Assembly: GCA_021797675.1 (NCBI GenBank)
Contig: JAJZZH010000207.1
Location: 1 to 41,204, forward strand
Direction: 5' to 3'
DNA length: 41,204 nucleotides
DNA from: Bacillota bacterium
Lineage (GTDB): Bacteria; Bacillota; Sulfobacillia; Sulfobacillales; Sulfobacillaceae
Position 1 is the first letter of the stretch, and each line of letters starts with the position of its first letter. The translations under genes were made by a program, and so were the position numbers. The notes below the pieces were generated by a model. It searched no databases, was not told where the DNA came from, and saw nothing but the letters and a program-made list of their open reading frames with translations. This document shows positions 18,055 to 26,814 of this stretch, piece by piece.

Positions 18055-18885
18055 GGATCAAATGTTTACGGGCCCCGGCTCTGGGGGCGGTGATTGCATC
18101 CTTATCTATTATGGCAACTTACCGGGTTCCCGAAAAGCGTTGGGGTCGGCAAAGCCTGACCGCGCTCTGCCTGAGGGCCAAAATGTGGCCGGATTGGGGT
18201 TTCTGTAGCATCCGAACGAAAAACCGGAATAAGCAAAATAGTTGGGGGACAACCTATTTCTCCGAGGGTATTAATGGCCGAAGACGCTCTTGCGTGACCA
18301 CCTCAGGCCCTTCAAACGAATAGTGTCCCAACATGGTGATGTGGTCATGCCCCAACGGGGAGAGCCGAGTAGTTCAAAGTGAATATCCCGAGTTGGTTTG
18401 AAGCTGTGGGAACCACGAGCGGCACCATCCGAGCGATCCCGATGTTTTACTATCTGTTCTCCGAAGGCCCGAAGTTGTTAGGATCCAACAGCCAATCCTG
18501 GGTAGACGTGGAAATGACAGATGGATCTCGCCTGGTTGGCGGAGTTCACCAGTACGGCTTGTTATACTGCCCGCGGGTCAAATTTTGCGTTTTTTTATCC
18601 GTCGATTCCGACGTGGCTCTTTCTCAAGGACGGTGATACCTGTTCTCCCAGGTCTTCGGTTCGCAGCACATAGGGAGCCTAACGCCGTGGCTATCCGCGT
18701 GCGTCGGCTCCATGTTGATGTTCGGTGTTATCCCGGATGTTGACCACTCATCGGTGCTTGATCACCGGCTTTGAGAAAGAGCGCGGCCAGCGCGCGTTGC
18801 TGGAGGGGGGAGTGCCTGAGAGCGAACTCTGAGATGCCCGCCGAGATCATGGACTTGCACGGCAAGAAAGGCATGTGTGGTGGAA
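18055..18885. other. Intergenic region with no secure gene
   Basis: Between the divergent glucoamylase and vapBC genes. A hairpin AAATAG-TTG/CAAC-CTATTT surrounds 18237-18262. A short frame at 18379-18636 (GTG start, 85 codons, peptide with SWVDVEMTDGSRLVGGVH) is protein-like but has no clear ribosome binding site and I do not recognise it. The glucoamylase promoter must lie near 18055-18120, but I see no convincing -35/-10 pair. Confidence 0.4.
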
Positions 18886-18924
18886 TTGCGGTCGCTGGCT
18901 TTCCGATATATACTAGATATATAC
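18886..18924 (+). promoter_or_regulatory. vapBC promoter with overlapping direct-repeat operator
   Basis: TTGCGG (18886-18891), 17-bp spacer, TATACT (18909-18914). Two perfect copies of GATATATAC (18905-18913 and 18916-18924) are spaced 11 bp apart, one helical turn, and cover the -10. This is what one expects for autorepression by the VapB-VapC complex. Confidence 0.6.
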
Positions 18925-18949
18925 CAATATCGCGAAGGGAGGCGGTTTC

Positions 18950-19183
18950 GTGGACCGAGCGAAAATCTTCCAGTCCGGACGCAGCCAGGCTGTTCGTCTA
19001 CCCAAGCAGTTCCGGTTTGGCGGTTCGGAAGTGTTTGTGAAACGGGTCGGTAAAGCGGTGGTGTTATTGCCCACAGATGATGCGTGGGATTCCCTAACTG
19101 AGTCGCTGGACTTATTCTCGGACGACTATATGGCCGAACGTCAACAGCCTTCGGAGCAGCCACGCCGTGAGGAGCTGCCCTGA
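18950..19183 (+). CDS. vapB: VapB-type antitoxin (AbrB/MazE-like DNA-binding fold)
   Basis: 77 residues. The N-terminal half AKIFQSGRSQAVRLPKQFRF is the swapped-hairpin AbrB/SpoVT DNA-binding motif of VapB antitoxins. The C-terminal tail is acidic and polar, as needed to cap the toxin. GTG start behind GGGAGG. It overlaps vapC by one base (TGATG), so the two are translationally coupled. It should neutralise the toxin and, with it, repress the promoter just upstream. Confidence 0.88.
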   Translation: MDRAKIFQSGRSQAVRLPKQFRFGGSEVFVKRVGKAVVLLPTDDAWDSLTESLDLFSDDYMAERQQPSEQPRREELP

Positions 19184-19587
19184 TGCGGTATATGCTGGAT
19201 ACCAACATCTGTATCTATCTCATCAAAAGCCGGTCAGACCAGTTGCTGCATCGCATGCGCGGCTTGCACACAGGTGAGGTGGGGGTCTCCATTGTCACGG
19301 TGGCGGAGCTGCAATATGGTGTGTCGAAGAGCCAACAGAAGGAGCGAAATCAGATGGCACTCGCGGCGTTCTTGTTGCCGCTTGAAATCGCGGATTTTTC
19401 TGTGGACAGCACGTTGGCCTATGGAGAGATCCGGGCCGACTTAGAGAAACAGGGACGCCCTATCGGACCCTTTGACACGCTCATTGCGGCGCATGCCCTG
19501 TCCCTGCATGTTATCCTGGTCACCAACAACACGCGAGAGTTTGCTCGCGTGCCAGAGTTACGCGTCGAAGACTGGACATCGACCTGA
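19183..19587 (+). CDS. vapC: VapC-type PIN-domain toxin ribonuclease
   Basis: 134 residues. The PIN-domain acidic residues are present: Asp6 in YMLDTNICIYLI, Glu42 in VTVAELQYG, Asp98 in IGPFDTLIAAHAL, and the TNNTREF motif near 114. VapC toxins are magnesium-dependent RNases that cleave tRNA or rRNA when freed from VapB. All catalytic positions look intact, so the pair is probably functional. The module lies between non-coding DNA and transposase debris, typical for mobile toxin-antitoxin loci. Confidence 0.9.
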   Translation: MRYMLDTNICIYLIKSRSDQLLHRMRGLHTGEVGVSIVTVAELQYGVSKSQQKERNQMALAAFLLPLEIADFSVDSTLAYGEIRADLEKQGRPIGPFDTLIAAHALSLHVILVTNNTREFARVPELRVEDWTST

Positions 19588-20025
19588 TCCCCTTTTCGGA
19601 GTCAGCGTCCCGCACGGTCAGGCCCACCACCACCTGCACACCGAACCCTAAAGTCGGGCTCGAGGCAACAATTCCGCGGGTCCTAAGCCGTTGCCGTTTC
19701 CGACGTGGGTCAGTGAACCCGTGTTCTAAATTCGTGCAAAAGTTCACTGCACAAATCACGCACTTTCGGGGGCGATCGTATTATAAGGTCAGCCAGTATG
19801 CACTGGTCAGGACTGACGCATGAAATATGGAACGCATAGGGAAAGCCGTTTTCAGGGGGATGGGCAACAAAATTTCGACCTGTACGGTTGCTTGGGTAGT
19901 CAGCACACCGTCACCTCGCGAAGGCGTCAAGCCACCCCTTGCCACCCCAATTCTCGGTCCGTGCACCATCGACCGCATTCGTGATGGTGCAGGAGGGTGG
20001 GCGACGGTGAGCGATCCATGGGAAG
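19588..20025. other. Intergenic region with a strong hairpin
   Basis: No protein can be supported. A perfect 8-bp stem GCACCATC (19963-19970) / GATGGTGC (19983-19990) precedes the next promoter by about 35 bp and may end upstream transcription. Near 19793-19806 is CCAGT/ACTGG around ATGC, nested between GTCAG and CTGAC. Confidence 0.4.
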
Positions 20026-20054
20026 TGGACAACGTGGGTTTGCTAGATTATGAT
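20026..20054 (+). promoter_or_regulatory. Strong sigma-A-like promoter for a short ORF
   Basis: TGGACA (20026-20031), exactly 17 bp, TATGAT (20049-20054). The short ORF at 20076 follows with AAAAGGAGGT (20061-20070). Confidence 0.6.
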
Positions 20055-20075
20055 AGCTCTAAAAGGAGGTATACC

Positions 20076-20240
20076 ATGAACACCAAATTCACGCTCACTA
20101 TCCAGGATACCGGGGGTACCTCTCAGACGATCGAATTGGAAGCCGACTTCGCAATTTTTGGACCAAACCGAGCAGGCGCTCTTACGCGTGTTTCACTCGC
20201 TTCAAAGCGAAGCGGGCCGAATACATGGCCCGCCATCTAG
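20076..20240 (+). CDS. Short unrecognised protein, probably a frameshifted remnant
   Basis: 54 codons from an ATG with an ideal AAAGGAGGT ribosome binding site and a good promoter. The start reads MNTKFTLTIQDTGGTSQTIE. After residue about 25 the more protein-like reading moves to another frame (FLDQTEQALLRVFHSLQ) and then to a third (KRAEYMARHLAETTQATYGG). This suggests an originally longer protein of about 95 residues broken by two small indels. I do not recognise the family. It lies just before a broken transposase and could be an accessory or leader gene of that element, or the degenerate start of another transposase. Confidence 0.4.
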   Translation: MNTKFTLTIQDTGGTSQTIELEADFAIFGPNRAGALTRVSLASKRSGPNTWPAI

Positions 20241-20536
20241 CCGAAACAACTCAGGCCACGTATGGGGGGCACCCTGATTCGGAGTCCTCATCTATACCGG
20301 ATCGATGGAGAAATGGGACGAGTCCCAGCTCTGCAGCATGACCATAGAATTCCAACAGCGGTAATGATTTCTGGATCCATTCAAACATCGCCAAAGGACT
20401 GGACAGGCCGTATTTCGCCATGCCACAATTCCACAATCAACCTGCAATGATCTGACATTTGGCCCGCCGTTCGAGCCGCCCGAAGGCCATGGGCCGAAGC
20501 CGCCGAGTCGTGTGGAGGAACAAGGAGGAATATTCC

Positions 20537-21912
20537 GTGCCCAATCCCGAAAAACTGCACCCGAACACGTACCCCCATCGCAAAAGTCCCTATAGCACTT
20601 CGGCCGAGGAACGGGCCGCTTGGCAAAGCGCTGCCGAGGCCTGGCTCGACGGCATCTTTGGGTGGATGCCCGACCTCAGCGAACGCTTGGGACAGGTGCC
20701 CGACCCCCGCCGCCCCGCCAGTGTTCAACACAAACTGGTCGTCGTGCTGGTGTATGGCGTCTTTCTCTTTGTCTGGCAACGCGCGTTGCGCCGCGAAGGC
20801 AATCGGGAACTCACGCAACCGAGTGTGGTCGAGGCCCTGCAGGCCGCCTTTCCTCAACATCACTACCATCCTCCGTATGGACACGGTGGCACGCGTGCTC
20901 GAAGCCTTGCCCGCCGACGAACTCGAAGCGATATTACTGGGCACTGGCACGATGCAACGATTGCTCCGCAACCGAAAATTCGCCCACTGGATGGTCGAAC
21001 ACCACGATTTGGTCGCAATCGACGGGACCTTGAAATGGAGTGCCAACTATCGTTGGGCCGAAGAAGCCCTGGAGCAGCAGCATGGGCCGGAGACGGGGCG
21101 TATCAGGCCTACGTGCTCGAAGCCGTGCGGGTGGGCCCGCAGGGGATCGCGATCCCCATCCTGGCCGAGTTTTGGGAGAATGCGGTGGACGCCTCGGAGG
21201 AAAGCAAGCAAGATTCCGAGCTCAAAGCCTTCTACCGCTTGGCGCGGCAAGGGAAAGCGGCCTTCCCGCGGCTGCCGCTCACCATCTTGCTGGACGGCCT
21301 GGATCCGAATGGGCCGCTGTTTCACTTTGTACGCAACCTCCGCTGGGATTTTCTGATCGGGCTCAAGGAGGGCACCTTGCGAGCCTTTCAAGCGATGGCC
21401 CACCCGTTGTCGGCACTGGCTCCGCACCAGCGGTTGACCTATCGAGGGGGAGATCGGACCCAGCACGTTTGGTGGGTGAACGATCTGGAGTACACGTGGC
21501 GGGATCCGGAGACCGGCCGGATCCGTCCGACGGTCGTGCATTATGTCAGCTGTACCGAAACCTGGACGGATGCCAACGGGGACCATCACGTCAGCCAGTG
21601 GGGTGGGTGTCGGCCCGTCCCTTCTCGAAGCAGACGGTGGTAACGCGCTGCAATCGCATGGCCCGCCACCGCTGGGACATCGAAAAACATATTCTGCAGG
21701 AAAACCACTACGGGTACCATTACCCCCACCTCTACTCGCGCCAATGGAATGCGATGAAAGGCTTTCACACCCTGATGCGTCTCGCTCATCTGTTGAACAC
21801 GTTGGCGTTACATCAGGTCGGCCTGTGGCCGACCCTGCAGGCCAAGGGGATCGCATCGTCGTGCGCCGGGGTCGGCCCCCCTCCCTACGCCTCGTCGGGT
21901 AGGTCGGCGTAG
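20537..21912 (+). pseudogene. DDE-type transposase gene with three frameshifts
   Basis: Starts at GTG 20537 behind AAGGAGG (20522-20528). It reads in one frame to about 20856 (MPDLSERLGQVPDPRRPASV), in a second to about 21085 (ARVLEALPADELEAILLGTG, then HDLVAIDGTLKW with a likely catalytic Asp). It returns to the first frame to about 21606 (LTILLDGLDPNGPLFHFVRN) and ends in the third (RMARHRWDIEKHILQENHYG, then NAMKGFHTLMRLAHLLNTLA). The last part has the Trp/Ile/Glu of a DDE domain and resembles IS4-superfamily or ISNCY transposases. No terminal inverted repeats were identified. It is most likely dead, although sequencing errors cannot be excluded. Confidence 0.75.
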
Positions 21913-22305
21913 GCCCTCCCCACAACGGCATCGTTGGGTCGAAAATCGCGGTCAGTTCACCGCCTGACCTTGCCATTGCTTGGCCCGGGCCACTCCATTC
22001 CGCCGCTCCCTTGTCGGCCGATCATCTGGCTGGCATCATGGTAAATCGCTCAAAGATCTCCCCGCGAACCGGTCTAACAGACCCCGGTGTATCACGGCAT
22101 ACCTCGTTGGTGCTTCAAAGCTGATGCTACACAAACCCCGGATTGTAGTAGGCACTCGCAATCTTAAAATCCCCGGCAGACCGATTGGCGACGCCTATCG
22201 TAGGGAAGTGCGCCGATCGGTGAGGAACTCGCCGAGCAATGGGAATGAATATTGCTGCGAATGGGAGCAATATTCAAGCAGGAAAATTCAATTTGACGTC
22301 GAATA
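21913..22305. other. Intergenic region between transposase and LacI-fusion gene
   Basis: No gene supported. TTGACG at 22293-22298 may be the -35 of the next operon, but a matching -10 is not clear because the sequence passes straight into the palindromic operator. Confidence 0.4.
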
Positions 22306-22340
22306 CGTGATTAAGCGTTTAGCTTAATCGCTTAATCACG
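22306..22340 (+). promoter_or_regulatory. Perfect 12-bp inverted repeat, candidate LacI-type operator
   Basis: CGTGATTAAGCG (22306-22317) and CGCTTAATCACG (22329-22340) are exact reverse complements around an 11-bp centre. The centre itself contains a further CTTAAT, so a second, shorter pairing (GATTAAG/CTTAATC) is possible. It ends 10 bp before the GTG start of the LacI fusion and lies downstream of TTGACG (22293). This is the position expected for autoregulation by a LacI-family protein. Confidence 0.7.
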
Positions 22341-22350
22341 GGGGTTTGCG

Positions 22351-25300
22351 GTGAAATCGAAGAGAAGCCACGGAGTTAGCATCGTTGACGTTGCCAAAGC
22401 GGCCAAGGTGTCGACGGCCACGGTATCTTATGTGGTCAATAACCGGGGGGGAGTGTCCGAGGAAACCGCCCTTCGCGTCCGCCGGGCGATTGCCGAACTC
22501 GACTACCATCCGAACGCCGCCGGCCAATCCCTGGCAACGCACGCGGCACACGCGATGGGACTGCTTGCGCCCAGTGCCACCGGGGTTTCCGATCCCTTTT
22601 TCACCATGTTCCTGGCGGGAGTCTTGGAGGCAACGCGGGGGGCGCATTACCAGCTCGTGTTGCTGTCGCCGGAATCTACGGTGTCTGACACCGAGGCGGC
22701 GATCTTGCGCGCGGTGCGAACCAAACGCATAGACGGGGTGATCCTGCTCGAGGTGGAGCCCGACGATCACCGGGCGCGGCGCATGGTCGAGGAAGGGGTG
22801 CCCACCGTGCTGTTCGGCCGGTCGACGCTGGATTTGGCCTGGGTCGACATTGACAACCATCAGGGCGGTTTGCTGGCGACGCAGCATTTATTGGATCTGG
22901 GCCACCGGCGTATTGCCCACATCGCCGCTCCGGACCGGTTCCAGTACGCACGCCTGCGGCGCCAGGGTTACCAGGCAGCTCTGGAAGCCTATGGCGGCTT
23001 GGTGGCCCAGGTGGCGGAGGGAGACCTCACCCGACAGGCCGGGTATGACCTGGCCCGGCAACTGTTGACCAACGGCGCGCCGCCGACGGCGATCTTCGTG
23101 GCCAGTGACGTGATGGCGGAGGGAGTGCTGCAGTGCGCCGCCCAATTGGGCGTACGGGTTCCCGACCAGCTGTCGGTGGTGGGATTCGACGACAGCCCTC
23201 TGGCTCAAGACACCTTTCCACCGTTGACGACGGTCAGTCAAAACGGGTACCAGGTTGGGCAACGGGTCGCCACCCTCCTGATCGATTATCTCGCGGAACG
23301 CACCCTGGCCCAAGAACTGGTGAAGCCGGAGTTGCGAATCCGCCAGACGACGGCGGCGGTAAACTCGGAACTGCAGCAGCCGGCCATCGGCGCTGGGATC
23401 ATGCTGAAAAGGGGCCCGAGTTTCGCTTGGCTATCTCTCCAAGGGACCGTTGACCCGGTGGCCAGAACCCAAGGTGTCTACATGCAGGACACCCACTGGC
23501 TCAATCTCTATCAGGTGCTGGTGGATGGTCGGCCGCTCACTCCCGCGAGGACCTCGGTGCAACCCGACACGGTGACCATGGACTTTATCCTGCAACAAGG
23601 CATGAGCACGCGCCATCTGACTCGCGAGCTTCGTCTGCGGGAGGACGGCCTGGAAGATGACTGGCATTGGAGATGCTACGGACCTTGTCCGCCGTGGACG
23701 CTGGACTTCCATATCGCTCCCGATTTCCGGGATATTTTTGAAATCCGCGGGATGGCGACGCAGCAGCACGACGCCATTGAATCGGTCTATCTGGAGGAGG
23801 AGACGCACCGTTACCGGGGGCGCGACGGTGTGGATCGCGAGCTCGCGGTGCATACGCGTCCGCCAGCGACGGAAGGCGGCGTCGGCCAGCGACGGTGGCG
23901 CATTGGGGCTGAACAACGCCGCGGGCAGATCGGCATCCGGCTGGGGTGGCGGCAATCCCCGGCGACGTCCGCGCTGACCCCAACGGGTCACCAACCTCGC
24001 GGGTTGGACTGGCCACGCGTCGAGATCGGCGATCCGCTATATCAGCGGGTGCTAGAGCGCGCGCGCAGCGATATCGACATGCTGTTGACCGACTTTGGAC
24101 AAGGCCCGATCCCTGCCGCCGGCCTGCCTTGGTACGGCACGTTTTTTGGACGCGACGGCATTCTTTCTGCCTATCAGTTGCTCGAGTTTGCGCCCGTTGT
24201 CGCTGAACGGACGCTGGCCAACCTGGTCTCTCTGCAAGGTCGTGACCTGGTCCCTGAACGCGAGGAGATGCCGGGGAAAATGGTGCACGAGGTTCGCTAC
24301 GGCGAACTCGCCAATATCGGCGTGGTACCCTACGGACGCTACTACGGGTCCGTGGACGTGACGCCGCTGTTCCTGATCCTCCTGGAGGCCACCTGGCGAC
24401 GCACCGGTGACCCAGATCTCATCGAGCGGTATATGCCCGCGGCGGAGAAGGGCCTGGCCTGGATGGAGGCAGCGTCCCGCCAGACCGGCGACGGATTGTA
24501 CGCGTTTTATCCCTCCGGTCCGGGATTGCTCGTGCAGTCCTGGAAGGATTCATCCGACTCCATGGTCTATGGTGACGGTCGCCAGGCTCATCCGCCTTTG
24601 GCGGTGGCCGAAGTTCAGGGCTATGTCTATGCCGCCAAGTTAGCGATGGCTGAACTGTATGCCTATGTGGGCAATGAGGGCGCGCGCCAACGGTTGCTGG
24701 CCGAAACGGCAACGCTTCAAGCGCGGTTTCAGCGAGCCTTCTGGATGGCCGACCGGGAGTACTATGCCATGGCGGTGGACGGCGAGGGGAAGCCGCTCGA
24801 CGTGCTGAGTTCCGATCCTGGGCAATGCCTGTGGACCGGGATTATTCCGCCAGCGTTCCGGCCCCAATTGATCGAGCGGCTATTGTCCCCGGAACTGTTC
24901 ACCGGTTGGGGTATTCGAACCTTGGCAGAGCGCGAGGTCGCTTATGACCCATTTAGCTATCACCGCGGCAGCGTATGGCCGCACGATACGGCCCTGATTG
25001 TGGCCGGATTAGCTCGATCCGGCGCAGCCGAGGCGGCGTGGAAGGTGGCCAGCGGCCTTTTGGACGCAGCCGCCCGCCTTCCCCATCACCGCTTGCCGGA
25101 ACTGTTTTCCGGCATGCCGCGGCAAGGAGACGGCGCGCCCCTGCCCTATCCGAGCGCGTGCGCGCCCCAAGCTTGGGCGGCCGGCGCTCCCTGGTTAATC
25201 TTGCAAAGCCTGCTCGGCCTGCACGTCGACGCGCGCCAGCGGTCGATCATGCTCTCCCCGGTGCCGCAGCTGCCGTGGAAAATATCGGTTCGCGGTCTCC

Positions 25301-25464
25301 AGGTTCCGGGGGGAACGGTCTCGGTGGAGGCGGATGGATCAAGCGTCCGGGTTGTCGAGTTGCCCGCTGGGTGGACGGCATCGGCGACCAGGCCCACAAG
25401 GGAGGTGGTGCAGCGGTCACGTCCTGATCTCCATCACGGCACGCACACATTCCATTCATCTTGA
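22351..25464 (+). CDS. LacI-family regulator fused to an amylo-alpha-1,6-glucosidase-like enzyme
   Basis: 1037 residues in one uninterrupted frame. Residues 1-335 form a full LacI/GalR regulator: HTH with VSIVDVAKAAKVSTATVSYV and VNNR hinge region, then a periplasmic-binding-like effector domain ending VVGFDDSPLAQDTFPPLTTV and LRIRQTT. Residues 351-1037 resemble glycogen-debranching proteins of the GDE-N plus GH63-like barrel type: KRGPSFAWLSLQG, GVYMQDTHWLNLYQV, GPIPAAGLPWYGTFFGRDG, PGKMVHEVRYGELA, the catalytic-region QSWKDSSDSMVYGDGR (Asp733), and YHRGSVWPHDTALI. The enzyme half could begin at ATG 23401 but has no ribosome binding site there, which argues for a true fusion. It heads a sugar ABC-transporter operon and is preceded by a palindromic operator. 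Substrate and whether both halves work are unknown. Confidence 0.85.
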   Translation: MKSKRSHGVSIVDVAKAAKVSTATVSYVVNNRGGVSEETALRVRRAIAELDYHPNAAGQSLATHAAHAMGLLAPSATGVSDPFFTMFLAGVLEATRGAHYQLVLLSPESTVSDTEAAILRAVRTKRIDGVILLEVEPDDHRARRMVEEGVPTVLFGRSTLDLAWVDIDNHQGGLLATQHLLDLGHRRIAHIAAPDRFQYARLRRQGYQAALEAYGGLVAQVAEGDLTRQAGYDLARQLLTNGAPPTAIFVASDVMAEGVLQCAAQLGVRVPDQLSVVGFDDSPLAQDTFPPLTTVSQNGYQVGQRVATLLIDYLAERTLAQELVKPELRIRQTTAAVNSELQQPAIGAGIMLKRGPSFAWLSLQGTVDPVARTQGVYMQDTHWLNLYQVLVDGRPLTPARTSVQPDTVTMDFILQQGMSTRHLTRELRLREDGLEDDWHWRCYGPCPPWTLDFHIAPDFRDIFEIRGMATQQHDAIESVYLEEETHRYRGRDGVDRELAVHTRPPATEGGVGQRRWRIGAEQRRGQIGIRLGWRQSPATSALTPTGHQPRGLDWPRVEIGDPLYQRVLERARSDIDMLLTDFGQGPIPAAGLPWYGTFFGRDGILSAYQLLEFAPVVAERTLANLVSLQGRDLVPEREEMPGKMVHEVRYGELANIGVVPYGRYYGSVDVTPLFLILLEATWRRTGDPDLIERYMPAAEKGLAWMEAASRQTGDGLYAFYPSGPGLLVQSWKDSSDSMVYGDGRQAHPPLAVAEVQGYVYAAKLAMAELYAYVGNEGARQRLLAETATLQARFQRAFWMADREYYAMAVDGEGKPLDVLSSDPGQCLWTGIIPPAFRPQLIERLLSPELFTGWGIRTLAEREVAYDPFSYHRGSVWPHDTALIVAGLARSGAAEAAWKVASGLLDAAARLPHHRLPELFSGMPRQGDGAPLPYPSACAPQAWAAGAPWLILQSLLGLHVDARQRSIMLSPVPQLPWKISVRGLQVPGGTVSVEADGSSVRVVELPAGWTASATRPTREVVQRSRPDLHHGTHTFHSS

Positions 25465-25533
25465 TGCAGCAATCATCACCCCGGCCGAACGGTCGGTCAC
25501 GGTAAAACACGATGAAGATAACGAGGAGGAATT

Positions 25534-26808
25534 ATGATGGCAAAGCATTGGTCGCATATGGTGCTCGCTTCGATGGCGCTCATGGTCGGCGGAGTTGGCG
25601 GAATGGCGGCGGTGAAGGCGCCGGTGGTCCGCCATCGGCCGGTAACGATTACCCTGGGGGGATGGGCCGCTTACCCTAGCAACAACGTGCAGAAGATGTA
25701 CACCTTCCTCAAGCCTTTCGAAAGGCAATATCCCTGGATTCACGTAAAATACCAACCGGTAGCCGGCAATTATGAAACCGTATTGAAAACGGAATACGTG
25801 GCCGGCGACGCCGCCGACGTGGTAGCACTCAATAACGGCGGCCAGGCGAGCCCGTTCATTGATGCGGGGGACGTTCTTCCGTTAAACCGGTTTCTCAAGG
25901 CGGCGCACGCGAGTAGCCGCCAGTTCTTCTCCGGTACGACGTCGTTATTTACGTACCGCGGCAAGCTCTATGCGATACCCCGGGATCAAGACGTGCTGGG
26001 GCTGTTTTACAACAAGACGCTCTTCGCCAAGGCCGGCATTAAGAGTCCGCCGAAAAATTGGGCTCAATTGGCTGCCGACGCCAAAATCCTGACCGATCCC
26101 AAGGCCCATATCTACGGGATAGGGATCGATCCGGCGGAAGCGTACTGGGGCGAGTTTGTTCTGCAGGCCGGGGGCCAGATTTTCAACGCGGGCAAGCGGC
26201 GCATGGAATTGAACACCAAAGCCGCTTTAAGGGGCTTTGCGTATTATGTGAACCTCTACCGCAAGGGTTGGGCCGCGGAGCCTTCCCAGGTGGGCGCTAG
26301 CTGGAGCGGGCAGTCCTTCGGCATCGGCCGGGTGGCCATGACCATTGAGGGCGGTTGGCTCATCGGGTCGCTCGCCCAAGACTGGCCGAAGATCAAGTAC
26401 GGCATCGCGGCTTTGCCCAAAGGTCCCGTGAACCGCGACACGTTCTCCTATCCGGTCGGCTGGGCGATCAGCAAGACGTGCAAGCACCCCCAGGCAGCCT
26501 GGGACTTAATCAATTATATGACGGGACGGGGTCAGCCTGCCTGGGTCGCCGGCACCGACGCCCTGCCCACCCGCCCTTCGGTCACCCATATCGCGTACTT
26601 TACGCAGCACGCGGTCTGGACGCCGCTCGTGCGGTCGTTGCCGGTAGCCAAGGCCTGGACCTTCCCCAACGGATTCGATCAATTTGCCAATACCACACTC
26701 AACAACCAGACTTTGCTCGCTGTACAGGGTCAGGAGTCGCCGGCACAGGCTTTAAGAAATCTGCAGCGGTCGGGGCAACAGGCGTTTCAATCGCAATCGG
26801 GTCGGTGA
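25534..26808 (+). CDS. Sugar ABC transporter, extracellular solute-binding protein (family 1)
   Basis: 424 residues. N-terminal hydrophobic segment MVLASMALMVGGVGGMAA looks like a secretion signal, but there is no lipobox Cys, unusual for a Gram-positive binding protein, so anchoring is unclear. The mature part begins VTITLGGWAAYPS and has the family-1 hallmarks: DVVALNNGGQASPFIDAGDV, LYAIPRDQDVLGLFYNKTLF, AMTIEGGWLIGSL. GAGGAGG lies just before the tandem ATG codons at 25534/25537. It is followed directly by two permease genes. The ligand is probably an oligosaccharide given the neighbouring glycosidases. Confidence 0.9.
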   Translation: MMAKHWSHMVLASMALMVGGVGGMAAVKAPVVRHRPVTITLGGWAAYPSNNVQKMYTFLKPFERQYPWIHVKYQPVAGNYETVLKTEYVAGDAADVVALNNGGQASPFIDAGDVLPLNRFLKAAHASSRQFFSGTTSLFTYRGKLYAIPRDQDVLGLFYNKTLFAKAGIKSPPKNWAQLAADAKILTDPKAHIYGIGIDPAEAYWGEFVLQAGGQIFNAGKRRMELNTKAALRGFAYYVNLYRKGWAAEPSQVGASWSGQSFGIGRVAMTIEGGWLIGSLAQDWPKIKYGIAALPKGPVNRDTFSYPVGWAISKTCKHPQAAWDLINYMTGRGQPAWVAGTDALPTRPSVTHIAYFTQHAVWTPLVRSLPVAKAWTFPNGFDQFANTTLNNQTLLAVQGQESPAQALRNLQRSGQQAFQSQSGR

Positions 26809-26814
26809 TTGGTG

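Noticed and set aside
18762-19208. Minus-strand 148-codon frame over vapB
   Set aside because: Opposes a well-supported toxin-antitoxin operon with promoter and ribosome binding site; no recognisable features.
23401-25464. Separate glycosidase gene starting at ATG 23401
   Set aside because: The ATG is in frame with the LacI part, there is no stop between them and no Shine-Dalgarno sequence before it, so a fusion is the simpler reading.
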